Shown: positions 11,440-22,805, counted from the first letter of the stretch. The stretch is 64,000 nt of DNA from Cladorhizidae sp. MBARI D1340-BT2 (GCA_028752905.1 JAQNBH010000015.1:12228036-12292035); one strand, 5' to 3'. A program made the numbers and translations. Notes: generated from the letters alone by a model not told the origin.

Positions 11440-11480
11440 CTCTTATATATATATATATATTTAAATTTAAATTTAAATAA
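11440..11480. repeat. TA / AAATTT low-complexity tract
   Basis: TATATATATATA followed by TTTAAATTTAAATTTAAATA. Flanked on both sides by inverted copies of a TGTGTATATAG / ACACTCAAATGAATCTC segment (around 11400-11440 and 11490-11530), so the tract is the centre of a small foldback. Confidence 0.6.
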
Positions 11481-11534
11481 ATATGTGTATGTATATACAT
11501 CAGGGAGATTCATCTGAGTGTTGTGTATTAGGTG

Positions 11535-11600
11535 TACATTCTTACAATAACCTTCTCAATAATCAACTTGAAATTGTACTCTCTCGACTCCTTGATCCTG
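11535..11600 (-). repeat. flank copy of the hammerhead-associated repeat
   Basis: On the minus strand it contains TCGAGAGAGTACAATTTCAA, then GTTGATTATTGAGAAGGTTA. This is the sequence that follows the ribozyme-like core in the copies at 17025-17082 and 37450-37503. The core itself is not preserved here (only ATCAAGGAG precedes TCGAGAG). Confidence 0.5.
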
Positions 11601-11820
11601 TAGATTCCAATTCTGCATTCATTGGAAAGTGCAAGACAGTTGAAATTAGTACAAGTGGCTCGAGGCAGCTCTACTCTATACAATCATTAGGCGCTAAAAC
11701 ATAAGTGGGTGGTTAAGGGGGGGCTACAGGCTAAAAACGTTGTTGACTTTGACTGCCCATAACTTTTTTAATAATTGGTTTGTGTAGATAATTTTATGCT
11801 CAAATTGTTGCTTGTTCTAT

Positions 11821-12238
11821 GTGCTTTCCAATGATATATAAAATATCTCTAGAGGCATGTTTTGTCAGAAGATGCATGCAGAAACATCCAAGGCAGGGAC
11901 CCTCCTCCGTTTGGCAGACCCCCACAACTCATTTTTAAAAATCAAAAGCTGTAAATTGGTTTGTGGCTAACTAAAAATCGCTAAAAATGATTTTTTAGCG
12001 GTGTAATCAAATACGGCAGGTTGCCATTCAACAACCACTTTAGTTATTGCAATTTGGTTACGCTCCAATCACAGCTGTTAGCTATGACAAGCCACAAACC
12101 AATTTACAGCTTTTGATTTTTTAAAATGAGTTGTGGGGGTCTGCCAAACGGAGGAGGGTCCTTGCCTTGGATGTTTCTGCATGCATCTTCTGACAAAACA
12201 TGCCTCTAGAGATATTTTATATATCATTGGAAAGCACC
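11821..12238. mobile_element. long foldback element (about 148-bp inverted arms)
   Basis: The left arm 11821-11968 and right arm 12090-12238 are near-perfect reverse complements over about 148 bp, separated by a 121-bp loop. Outer ends are GTGCTTTCCAATGATATATA on the left and its complement on the right. Inner parts share the CTCCGTTTGGCAGACCCCCA segment. Very few substitutions separate the arms, so the structure is young or kept homogeneous. There is no coding capacity. It is probably a non-autonomous DNA transposon or a recent inverted duplication; flanking target duplications were not identified. Confidence 0.8.
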
Positions 12239-12499
12239 TCATAACTATATACTATGAGCCTCTGAGTGGATGTTAATAGATGCATGCAATTAATGCTTCT
12301 GTTCCATTAACCGATTCAACACAATGTGGCGCAAACGCGGACATCGGGGAAAATAATAATATTAAATTGTATTACATGCCCACTCTCCATATGCACATTT
12401 GCTCTAATGTTGAAAATAGTTACAAAACTTTACTTCCGGTTGGACGGGTAATTAAAAAGATTTTTTTCTTTTGATGACTCGTGATCGCAACTGCCTTTG

Positions 12500-12670
12500 A
12501 GAACCTGACTTGTTGCTACTGCTGCTACTGTTTCTGGAAGTTCTTCTTTGGTGGAAAGCACCACAAGCACCTATGCTTAGAAGGCTGAATTCTCGCTTTT
12601 GAGCAAGGAGGCACTCGTGGATGGATTTCTTTGTGCTGAAATTTTGTGGTAGGCATGTAGTGATGTAGCG
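12500..12670 (-). pseudogene. possible piggyBac C-terminal remnant
   Basis: One minus-strand frame reads YMPTTKFQHKEIHPRVPP, then KARIQPSKHRCLWCFPPKK before a stop. The pattern of a basic linker, HPRVPP and RCxxC resembles the start of a piggyBac cysteine-rich tail, but only the first CxxC is present. Weak evidence. Confidence 0.2.
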
Positions 12671-13803
12671 CTGCGTAGCTTTTGTTTGCTTACTTCAATG
12701 GAGCTGATTCTTTTACCAAACTGCAGCTTATTGTATTTCCCCTCTAGAAGTTAATTCTTTAAAAAAATACATATATTTTAAAAAAATTGACAACAAACCA
12801 CAAATAAAGTCGGCGTTCTTATCAGTTAAAATCTGTTCATCCAAACAAAACTGGTTATATGGTATTGTAGACAAGTTATATGTAGGGGGGAGGAGTATGT
12901 AGGGGGGAGGAGTAGATAAATACATAAAAATGGATTCCAATTTTTATATCAGCATTTTATATCAGCCGTTTATTACAAATTGATAAGGCATCCTGGGTAG
13001 CTGGATACACAATTTAAGCTTTAAAAGAAGCTGCATTAGCGAGTTTTACTGAGATTCAGTCAAAACTTGTGATGATTTAAATGTAAGATTGGCAATCCTA
13101 TATTTGTCAAGGTAACAACCCTAGCCCTGCTCCTACCAAGTGTTTATGGCATATAAAAGGTCTACCTGGTCTAGCTCAAGGTACCATACACAATGCCTCA
13201 TAATCTGCCACTTGTCCTGGCCTCGTTGTGACGGCCATTTAAATTTTGCTTAGTGCTGACTAATTCGCTTCTGATATAACACACATGCAACGACTAATCA
13301 ACCTATACATATATATATCAAAATAATAATCCAAATTAGACAAAAAAGAAGGAACACATCATACACTCAGAAATTTTGTAACAGATATATATGTATGGAC
13401 CCACATTTCAAAGGCTTATTTGTGGCTAAGATTAATAACTATTTATGGCATTTTATAAACTTCCTGGACTGTGTACTACCTTACAGAAGGTTTCAAGGAG
13501 AATTTTTTTTAAAATGAAAATGAAAATCAAAGTGCATCCTCTTAAAAGTCATACCATTGCTGCTCAAGGTGGTATTAATGCTAGCCTGGGTAATGTCGAT
13601 AGGTGGAAATTAATAATAACACAATTTAGGCTGTAAAGAAGCTACCAAAGCAAGTTTCTGCCGAGATTTTAGATATGAGAATATTCTTTGGGAGGCGCCA
13701 TTTTGAAATATGGGTCAATCCAATATAGAGACTGTGGTAGCTTTCTCTGATGAGCAGGAGGGACAGATACAAGGGAAGGAGAATGGTGGCTGGCAGTGCA
13801 TAC
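12671..13803. other. no further exon recognised downstream of NOP53 exon 4
   Basis: The remaining NOP53 exons should lie here or further left on the minus strand. I find no frame resembling the basic C-terminal half of NOP53. Two related segments, about 12995-13070 and 13600-13665 (ACACAATTTA-GCT..AAA.GAAGCT...TTACTGAGATT), show that part of the region is repeat-derived. Confidence 0.4.
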
Positions 13804-15439
13804 CTGATGGTGGCTGAAGGATGGATTGTAGGACATGCCAGGATGTGGGAGTTCCACACTCCTCAAGAGAGACGGAACTTCCATCATCGATCTCGGTTTC
13901 TGATGGATATAACTCTACATAAACGAGTGCTAAAACAAAGAGACAACTCGAAGCCGAGCATTAGCTGTATAACAACTCGTTTCAAAATACCAAGCAACAA
14001 ATCAACTCCGATACTCTTTCTATTGATTTAACTCCCAATGCTCCTCCCATTCCCATTCTATATTATATATAGAACCAACTTCTGGTTCTCTTTCTGCTCT
14101 ATATATAGATTTAACTCCTGATACTCCTCCCATTCCATAAATATATCAGCTACTGGTGCTCTTTCTGCTCTATATATAGATTAACTCCTGGTACTCCTCC
14201 CATTCTATATTATATATATATATATATATATAACCAACTTATGGTGCGCCTTCTGTTCTATATGATACTCTATATTGAATCAACTTCTGATGGTCTTCCC
14301 GTTATATAATATATATATTCAGCACCTATAAACTAGCCAGTAAAACAACTCTCACACTGGAGAGGTCAACGGGAAGATTTTGTATTGCCACACATGTCCA
14401 TATGTAAGGTTCCATCTGTGCACATGTGTATATTACATACGTACAGTGCAATCATCCACCCAAAAATACGATACAGTGATCATCCAAATACAAATGGGTC
14501 ACCCAATCTAACAAAGAGGCTCACAAGCTTGTAATAGAAAATCATCCATCACTTGGAGCAACAATTTACTAGTTTAAAACTTCATAAGCTTATGCAAAGA
14601 ACACACAAAATAGCTCATGGATTTCCATATCAAGTGAAGTGGACCATTTAGCTGCATTTAAGATGTCCCCACAGGTTGTCAAGTGTAATCCTACATCACT
14701 CCGATTTTCCACCTGTCCCCAGTCAACATACCCACAAACTTGAGAGGCAATACCTTAACTGTACTCTTCCGTGTAACCTTCAAGTAGTGGTCGTCGTTCA
14801 CTTTGTGCTTCGCTATTTCTAGGGATAATTGGCCACAGTTAGTGCAACGATTTTGCATTACTTGGTTGTTACCTTCACTCACCTTCACTCCATATGTCCT
14901 TCATAGCAACATGAGTTGTGCGCTTGTTTCGACATGCCTTCTGGCAAGAAATTAACTGTTCCTCACTGGTACGACTGAAGGACCGATATGATGCACACTT
15001 CGCAAAATCTCCCTCATCACCGGATGAATCAGCTTGAGTGAATGGTAAGTCATGAATTGTTCCCTTAGTCTTCTTAGGTGCCTTCCGTGTTATCAGAGGG
15101 AACCCTTTAATAGCAGGATTAGGCTGCAGATTCAATTCGGATCTTAGAGGCTTTTGTCTGAAATGTTTTTTCATTAGCTTGACAGAAGCAAACATTTCAT
15201 CATCTCGCTCCTTATGGACAAAGAATAACTCACTGTCTGGCTTTTCACAAGCAGGCACTCTGATATAGCCAAAAGAAAGGTAAACACAGCTTGCTACAAA
15301 AACCATGCCATGTAATAAGCAATCCTCACCCAAATTTTTCTTCCCTCCTGCGACCTTCAAGGTATTCTTCTACATCCTTGATATCAGAATGCTTCCTCCA
15401 ATCGTTCTTACTTTTCTTGCTAAGCCTTTTCTTCTTCAT
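13804..15439 (-). CDS. NOP53: ribosome biogenesis protein NOP53 (GLTSCR2), 5' exons
   Basis: NOP53 acts in the nucleolus in 60S subunit maturation (family knowledge). Four minus-strand exons join in phase: 15439-15330, 15259-14883, 14812-14754 and 13899-13804, each with AG/GT borders. Exon 1 starts ATG and encodes KKRLSKKSKNDWRKHSDIKD then VEEYLEGRRREE, and exon 2 starts with VPACEKPDSELFFV. Together these are the conserved NOP53 N-terminal block. Exon 4 encodes SVELPHPGMSYNPSFSHHQ, the family's best-conserved motif (VE.aPaGaSYNPSF..HQ). The donor after HHQ is GTATGC, so the gene should continue, but the C-terminal exons were not found. It could be truncated, or the next intron could be long. 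The gene starts about 320 bp from TOGARAM, head to head. Confidence 0.85.
14030..14330. repeat. imperfect tandem repeat in NOP53 intron 3
   Basis: Three to four degenerate units of about 75-85 bp containing CTCCTCCCATTC, TATATATAGA, and TTCTG-TCTTTCTGCTCTAT words, with a (TA)n run at 14210-14231. It lies between NOP53 exons 3 and 4. Confidence 0.7.
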
Positions 15440-15759
15440 TCTAGAGTGTACGTACCACGTGGTCAAAAGAGAGGTTGTTATGAATACGCCCCTTAGTTAC
15501 CTAAACATGAGGGCGGAGTCAAAGCTGTTGTTTCTTCGCACCTAAGACGACTGAGTATTAGCACCGCAAGCAGCAAAACGAGAAGAAGTAAGGTGTGTTT
15601 TTTAGGGGCTCTGAACCCTGCGCTGCAGCGGAAGAGAACTCGGAAGTCAGAAACCATCCTTCGCGTCCGCAGTCATGTGCCCCGTTGTGGTACGAGATAA
15701 CTTGTATCCTTAGCGACAGACGGCTTACCAGCTGTAGCTATCTGTTTACAAACAAAACT
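15440..15759. promoter_or_regulatory. shared upstream region of divergent NOP53 and TOGARAM
   Basis: The 320 bp separate the ATG of NOP53 (minus) from the chosen ATG of TOGARAM (plus), so both promoters and 5' UTRs must lie here. No TATA box or other element could be assigned. A plus-strand frame without an ATG stays open from 15595 into TOGARAM exon 1, which probably represents its 5' UTR. Confidence 0.5.
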
Positions 15760-18700
15760 ATGTCGAGAGAGAGCCACAAGTCGATGATCTCTGAGCAAGA
15801 TATGGCAGAGAACTGTTTATGTTCTCCTGCATTGAATAGCGATGTGCAACAATCGAGCAGAACAGCCTATATAGGTCCCACAAATGTGAAGAATGGTGAT
15901 ACTAACTACCACGCTTTTGCACGCGATTCAGAGGATCTGGACCTTCCATCTAGGATTATGAAATCAAATTGGAGTAACAGGCTGTCAACTGTCAGTGATA
16001 TTGAAAGAATCCTCAAGCAACCATCCACAACCGTATTGAACGAGAATCTGAAAGCAGCAGTGGATCTGATTGCAACCTCAATAGGTGACTCTCAATTGAA
16101 AGTGTCCCAGAAGGGTCTCAAACTGATGCAACAACTGATTATATTAGTCAGAGAGAGGATAGTACTCTTCGTTCCTTCCTTGACAATACTTTTTTTAGTT
16201 AAGATGGGAACAAACAAAGGAGACCTCAAGAGAACAGGAATGCATCTCTTCAAAATATTGATGGAAGTTGTGGGGCCCATGAAAGTTATGAATGAAGTTG
16301 CCAGCAGTGGTCTTCGGTACAAAACCTCACGTGTATGTGAAGAAGCAATCAATGTCATAATCAGTGTCCTTATCCTCTATGACAACAGTGGGCTACAGCT
16401 GCTCCCAGTAGCAAAAAATCTGGTGCCATGCTTGGCCGACGGGAAGTCCAGAGTGAGACAGGCTGCCTTTGAGGCTATAGCCCTCCTCACCACTAAACTG
16501 GTGGATAGCGAATTTAGTCAGGTGGTGGCCATGATACGTGACCTCCACAAGACAAATGAGTGCATGCCACAAGGAGAATTGTGTGGCCTCAACATCATGG
16601 ATGCTTATCATGCTCGGCTGGAGCGTCACTCTCTTCCAACGCTGGACGACCATGGGTTGGTGAAGTATGCCATACTGGCCCTGAGTCCTGGCAGTGCAGG
16701 TGGCCAAGGGACTCCCATTCACAGTGGACCAGATATTGACTGGATCATGGCAGAGACTGTGCCAGTTCCAACCCATTACCAACCCTCTTTTGAATCAAGT
16801 TCTCCCACACAGAATGATGAGGCTCAGGAACAAACCTTTAGACCTTATCGCAGTGCTGGTAAACGACCTTGGGAAGTGAATACCAAAACTGAGGTGAGTG
16901 GGTGCTGGTTGGAGTAAGTGTAAAGTGGAGAGTCAGATTCCCTTAGCCTCTCTAATCAACTCACAATGAACTCTCAGTTGACATAATAACATTATAAAAA
17001 CCTTCCAATAATCAACTTGAAATTATATTCTCTCGACGTTTCGACTAGATGCTCTAGATGCTCTAGCCTTCATCAGGAATAATTATTCCTATTCCCGATG
17101 AAGGTTAGATATTCCTGATGAAGGCTAGAGCATTTAGTCAAAACATAGGTATACAATTCCAAGTTGATTATTGAGAAGGCTATTGATCAATGATTTTTTT
17201 TTGAAGTGTAACAGACCTGTCTCCCAGTCAAAAATGCTATGAATACACTATTGGAAATGTTAATTTTGCCACCTGCAGCCATGCACATCAGATTCATAGG
17301 CGCGATATGCCACACCACATGTAGTTGCTTATTATGACTCTGTCACACTGCACTTTCTGCAGGTTGCCACCATCATCTCACCAGCCCCAACTGTTGAGCC
17401 ATCAGCCCTGCCCCCTCCAAAGTTTCAACCCCTTGCACCTTCTCTCACCAATGCGGCTTCTAGCAGAAGTTCCAGCAAAAAGCTTCCTGCTAATTCATAC
17501 AGAGAGATACATCTTTCCAAGTTGGCAAGGAGCAACCCTCTTCCAACTCTACAGAATCAGAATCATACTCCAGCCATGACTACTGGCTGCCACAAGCATA
17601 CACTGGGGTCTCTTAAACCTCCAAGAGCAGGAAAAATGGTGGAGAAATCCTTCTTTGCCCACGCGGCCTCTGTGAGCAACAGGGATTCACAACAGGGTTC
17701 TGCTTCGAGACAAGATTCATTTCCCATGCCAACCTCACTGGGGGACGGAGGGCTACAGATTATTTCTTCTAGTGTGAGTGATGAAAAATTTGGGTTGACC
17801 ATGTCTATGACGTGGCCAAGAGCTAACTTGTCCCTGGGACGTAGCACCTCTCCTGGGATGAGAAGTGTACCGCCCATGCTGAGTACCAGATCATCTGCGG
17901 CAGGGATGAGCAGTGTTCTCCCACTAAAGGGACCTGTCCAGATCAATGCTGATGATTTATTGGTTGCTGATGGTGAGGTTTTTAGCATCTAATATACACA
18001 AGTAGATTAACATTGTGTATATATATATATAATTATATATACGCAGTTCACAATGTTGTGCCGACTAACTTTTCACGGCCACTTTCCAAGCCCAGAGTCC
18101 GAAATCCACTCTCTTCCCTGAAGCTTCCAAGTCAATGCCCTGCCATCAGTCCCAATCCCAGCTCCATTCCGAGTATTGGCACAGGTAGCAATCAAACAGA
18201 GAATCCAACGAGAGTTGAACAGGACTTTCTGATGTCGGGTGGCTACTCAAACCCTTCCCCTGCCCAGTGGGTAGAGAACAGCTTCGATGAGGATTATTTC
18301 TTCATTCCTGAGGATAATGCATTGCTCAATTGTTCTCTCTCTTCCTCCCTATCTTCTCTCTGCAATCACAAGGACTTTGACGGTGATGTAAGTCCACTTC
18401 TCAGTTGTCACTCTTACCAATTTGCAAGTGCCAATTTCTAACACTTGCTAAGTATTGCTAATTCTTTGGTATGGCATTTACTTGACATCAAGTGCTTTAC
18501 GCCTATGGGGCTTATTGCTGAAAACAAGTAAAGGGAGAGAGAAGTGGTGTAATTTGTGGTGTAAAAATATTGCCTTACATCATTCTGCGCTTGTGTTTTA
18601 GGTCGACAAGTTCAGGCATATCCATAGGGAAGCAGCATCTCGTAAAGCTCAAATTCTCTCCAGAGCCGCATCTGCCACCAGTTCTCCCGAGTTTCGACAT

Positions 18701-21700
18701 CATTCTACCAAATCCTTTGGCCATACCACTGATAACACACTTGCAGAGCCTGAAAGTCCACCTAAGAAAATGTGAGTGAAAGGATCTCTCAATGGAGGGG
18801 ATCGTATGAAATATAAAAATGTATGCATGTTAAACCTCATCTAGCCCTAGCCCTAGTCCTAGCCCTAGCCCTAGTCCTAGCCCTAGCCCTATGATGCAGA
18901 CAGTTATTTTAGTACATGTTTTTTGTTTTTTTTGCTGCAGATCGTCTCCACTTACAAGCAAGAATCTTACCATGCAGCAACATGTGAAATGTCCAGCACT
19001 TGCACAAATAGAAAGCAAGACGACTCAGAAATTGAGTGTCTTGGATTCAGATCGAGTCTATGGCGTTGGTTCAGTAAAAGAAGAGAAAACATATAGTCTA
19101 GCTTTTGCAAAGAAGCATTATATGACCACAAAGATGAGTGGCCCGGCCAAGCGGGAGCGATTGATCGCACAACAAAAGAGCGGTGCTACGTCATCGTCAG
19201 AAGAGATCGATGCCTCATTGATCACTATTAATAACATCTCACTTGAAGGGCGGTGTATTGATCGTGAGGTGGGAGGGGCATCCAGAGAAGCACAACCTCA
19301 CGGGAAGAAAAACAAGAAGGCCGACCTGCACCAAACTCCGAGCAAGAGCAGGGTCACGATCAGCTCCAGCCTGTTTGGGTTCCACGAGGGAGTGGGGGAG
19401 AGGAGACCGAGTATCGAGCGTGGTGGGACTAATACCATTTCAATGGAGGTCAGCGGGATTGGGTCTTGGAATGGCATTGAGAACAATCGTGGCCAGCAGA
19501 CGTCTCAGCAGTTGTCCCAGAGCACAAAGGAGAGTATACTTCAGCGAAAGCTGAAGCAGGAAATGGTGGACGATGATTTTGAAGTGACGGAGAAGAAGTC
19601 TCACTCTGCAACCTACTCTACCACCAAGAAGTCCTCCCAGGTTCTTCCCGTCTTGCATGGGGATCAGGTGGAGGGTGCATCCACATCCACCACTGCCAAT
19701 TGCAGCATTGCATCTGCGCCAGTCGAGACCACCCACAAGAGGAACAGGAAGAAGCGAACTGTCAGCGACTTCTCACCAGCACAGACACTCTCCCCCCACA
19801 AGCAACGCAGTGACGCTCTTCCAAAGAACAGATCACAGTCATACAATAAGAACACCCTCACTGTGACGGACATGGACTTGCAGTGCAGCGGGAGAGGTGG
19901 GTCACCGCAGGAGCCGGACCAGGCCTTGTTGGAGAGCCATGTGCATGCTAACCCTGATCAGGCGGCGAAGACTGCACTGCAGAGTCTGGTCAGCGATGAC
20001 TGGAGCAACAAGTGCGAAGGGATAGGCATGATCATATGCATTTCCCACTGTTACCCCAGCCTGCTACGGGCTCAGCTCCACACCATCCTCAGTGCGGTCC
20101 AGAAAGAGGTGTGACAGTCAATAACGGACATTATAGTGTATCCATGTGGCGTGTCTTATTTTAATACAGGTAAAAAATCTTCGTTCCAGTGTGTCAAAGA
20201 AAGCAGTTGAGTGTTTGGCTCACCTCTTCTCAAGCATGAAAAGAGCAATGGAGACGGTGAATGATTTTTAATTGTAGTCGTGTCTTGGTACTATTTTCAC
20301 GTTATTCTCTCTTCGTCACAAGGATCTGGATCAAGTGGTGCTGACATTATTCCAGAAAGGAGGAGAGTCCAATGCTTTTCTCCGAGAAGCAGTCGAGAAG
20401 TGTTTGGCAGAGATGGTGGCCAATGTCAGTCCACAGAAAGCACTTGTGGCGTTGATCAGTGGAGGCTTAGTGTAAGCGTATGTCTGCAAGTTGGCTCTGG
20501 TTTCGATACTTGACTGCTAATGCAACCCTTGGTGAATGCCGTCAAACCTCATTGTTAAGCAGGTATTTTGTTTAAGCGCCTACTTTGATGTTGGTTCTAG
20601 CCTACATTTTGTTAAGCACCACTGTGACTGTCTCCTGCTGGATGGTCAGTGTATCTGCTGGCAACTAGACAATTTTGGACTGTCTCCTGCTGGATGGTCA
20701 GTGTATCTGCTGGCAACTAGACAATTTTGAAGATGCAATGTCTGCATGTGATGCTCTCTATCCTGTGCTCTGCGATGGTTGATACATCCATCATTCCTCC
20801 TACGTATTCAAACAGAGTCACTCGGGAAACCTGTACCTATGAGAAATAGATTACGTCTGTGCGTTGCATAGCTTGTGATTAAGTGGCTACTCAGTCCTAT
20901 TCACTTACCGATTGATGCTATAGGACAGGTACACTCAGCTTAACAACTAGCTTTTATGGTGACTTACAGCACTTCAACTATGTAACATACAGTAATATAA
21001 ATTAGCTAAAATAAAGGGACATCTATTATTTATAGGATTTAGGGTCAAGAACCCAACATGTCATGTGGTGAACCAGGTCATGTGGTGAACCCATCGTGAA
21101 TAGACAACTGTATTAATACTTTTGATTTTAGCCATCGTAATGCTCAAGTGCGGAAGATGACCTCCAAGTACATCTGCATGACGATTGAAACTTACGAACC
21201 TTCCAAGTTCCTCCATTCTAGCAAGGACCTGCTGGAAAAGACCTTGCCTGCTATTGTCCAGCTCACCAAGGATCACTCACCTGACCCCCGCTTCTATGCC
21301 CGCAAGTGTCTCAACATGCTGTGGCCGGAGCCAGACTTCCAGCAAATAGTTGCCAGAGTCCTGAAGAACCACCAGTACACTGAGGCCAGGGAAGCTGTTG
21401 AAGCTCTGAAAGTCAAGGTCTGTGATGTGATTGGTGTAAATAATAACTGCTTCTTTGTTGTGGTATAACATTACACGCTTAAATTGTCAATCAACACAAA
21501 TCTATTCATATTTACTTTCAATTCTGTACTGATGATAGGGTGTCGGTGACCCTCCCTCAGAGTACAAATCCCAATCCGGTGGTTCCTCGAGCACCACTAG
21601 CAGCAGACGCCTCACAGGGGGATCCACGTGCGTATCCATGCAGGTCAGCAGCACTCGTCAGGACAGCTTGCAGGAAGTCCGTCGTTACACTTTACCATCA

Positions 21701-22805
21701 AACATGATCTCACTCTCTAGCCCTCTGTCGGCTGAAGCTCTCGGTGTGTCCAAGAAAAGACACGTGCCTGAGGTACCTCAAGAGGTCCCACTGCCAGACG
21801 GGTTGCTGGAACGCCTCCAAGCCAGTAGCTGGAATGAAAGGCACGAAGCCATCAGTGATCTGGAGATATACATAATCAATTCTCGTCCTCAGACCTTGTC
21901 TTCTCAATTGCACAGGGTAAGTAACCACTAAACATTTTGCTTTTCATCATGTTGCCAACCATTGATCATTAATGAGAAGCGCATGTCACTGGTGCAGAGG
22001 CGTGACCCAGCACCAGAGTGATATTACTTCTCTCTTTCTCTCTCTTTGTACTCGCCAGATTTTTGATGTGTTTACATCGAGACTGACGGATCGGAACAGC
22101 AAAGTGAATCTCCACGCTCTCCAAGCCTTCGTCAACATGGTCCCTGTGCTGCATAGTGCCCTCGTCCCAATTATCCACAACATTCTGAGCGCGCTCATCC
22201 CCAACCTTGCCTCACGGAACCTCACCATTCACTCCACAGCCATGACAGTTTTGGATCTCCTTTCACAACATATAGGCAAGGCCATGGCTTCATAATCCAC
22301 CTCAGCAAATGATTTTTCTCTTGCTCTTGTATGTGTGTACTTTATAGAAGCAGTGCATTTAGTTCCTACTGTTGCTAACAGTAGCCAGTTTGGTAATGCT
22401 AGGATACAGCCAATCATGACTAAAATACTATCAAGTAAGTGAAGCATAAAGTGATTAACAGTTGAGAAATATGACTATGCACTATATACAGTGTGGATTA
22501 TAAAAACATGTACTACAATACAAGGGAGTAAGTAATCTTGTAAATTGCATATGTCTGCAGACTTGACAATGCCGGCATACATGCAGAAGCCGCAGCTGGT
22601 AACTCGGCTTGTGCTGCCTGTGGTGTGGCATCATGTCTCAGCCAGGACATCCATCACGGGAGAAGCCAAGCTGGCCCTTCATGAACTATGCAAAGTCTTG
22701 CATGAGTGCATGGGCCAAGGATTTCTTGATAATGCTTCTCAACTGTCTGAGGCGAACCGCAAAAAATTGAAGGAGTTGTTGGACTGGGATGGAAGCTATA
22801 GATGA
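15760..22805 (+). CDS. TOGARAM1: TOGARAM/crescerin-like TOG-array protein, complete, 11 exons
   Basis: Crescerin/TOGARAM proteins bind tubulin through TOG domains and regulate axonemal microtubules in cilia (family knowledge). Exons with matching phases: 15760-16893, 17363-17972, 18047-18387, 18602-18771, 18941-20108, 20170-20256, 20323-20471, 21132-21417, 21539-21916, 22059-22275, 22561-22805; total 4785 nt, 1594 residues. The start chosen is the first ATG (MSRESHKSM). A TOG-like HEAT array lies at about residues 71-290. A long low-complexity Ser/Pro/Lys-rich linker follows. Two C-terminal TOGs lie at about 1108-1315 (GGLVHRNAQVRKMTSKYI) and about 1385-1590 (RLTDRNSKVNLHALQAFVNM). The vertebrate protein usually has four TOGs; I see three, so TOG2 seems absent or diverged. 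Intron 10 starts with GC rather than GT. The ortholog could be TOGARAM1 or 2; TOGARAM1 fits the length. Confidence 0.88.
17025..17082 (-). ncRNA. hammerhead ribozyme-like motif (best copy)
   Basis: On the minus strand: TTATTC (stem I), CTGATGA (17076-17070), stem II arms GGCTAGA and TCTAGTC, GAAA (17042-17039), C-GTC, then GAGAGAATAT, whose GAATA can pair with the stem I strand. These are the invariant parts of a hammerhead core (CUGAUGA / GAAA / NUH). Stem III would be only AC/GU. In known minimal type-I hammerheads such a self-complementary ACGU works as a dimer. Stem II contains a 9-bp internal duplication (ATCTAGAGC). Activity is inferred, not shown. Confidence 0.55.
17108..17165 (+). ncRNA. 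hammerhead-like motif, mutated copy
   Basis: On the plus strand: ATATTC, CTGATGA (17115-17121), stem II GGCTAGA...TTTAGTC, then AAAAC where the best copy has GAAAC, then ATAGG instead of GTC. The loss of the conserved G of GAAA and of the NUH triplet predicts that this copy is inactive. Confidence 0.45.
18839..18892 (+). repeat. CCCTAG hexanucleotide tract in TOGARAM intron 4
   Basis: About nine units of CCCTAG/TCCTAG (complement CTAGGG). It is one transition away from the TTAGGG telomere repeat but is short, intronic and imperfect, so a plain microsatellite is the simpler reading. Confidence 0.85.
20626..20730 (+). repeat. perfect 52-bp tandem duplication in TOGARAM intron 7
   Basis: GACTGTCTCCTGCTGGATGG ... 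CAACTAGACAATTTTG occurs twice back to back with no visible difference (20626-20677 and 20678-20729), suggesting a recent duplication. It lies in the intron between exons ending at 20471 and starting at 21132. Confidence 0.9.

Larger units (their letters stand above)
16995..17192. mobile_element. foldback repeat with two opposed hammerhead-like cores (TOGARAM intron 1)
   Basis: The left arm (16999-17090) read on the minus strand and the right arm (17100-17192) read on the plus strand share the same order: CTGATGAAGGCTAGAGCAT, GTC-AAAC, a short spacer, then CAAGTTGATTATTGAGAAGG or a close variant. The arms converge on AGGAATAATTATTCC. The element lies wholly inside intron 1 of the TOGARAM gene and carries no open frame. 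Confidence 0.65.

Noticed and set aside
15595..15759. N-terminal extension of TOGARAM starting at 15595
   Set aside because: The frame is open but begins with GTG, not ATG; the first ATG is at 15760.
18839..18892. Interstitial telomere repeat
   Set aside because: CCCTAG is not the TTAGGG unit; it is short, imperfect and intronic.
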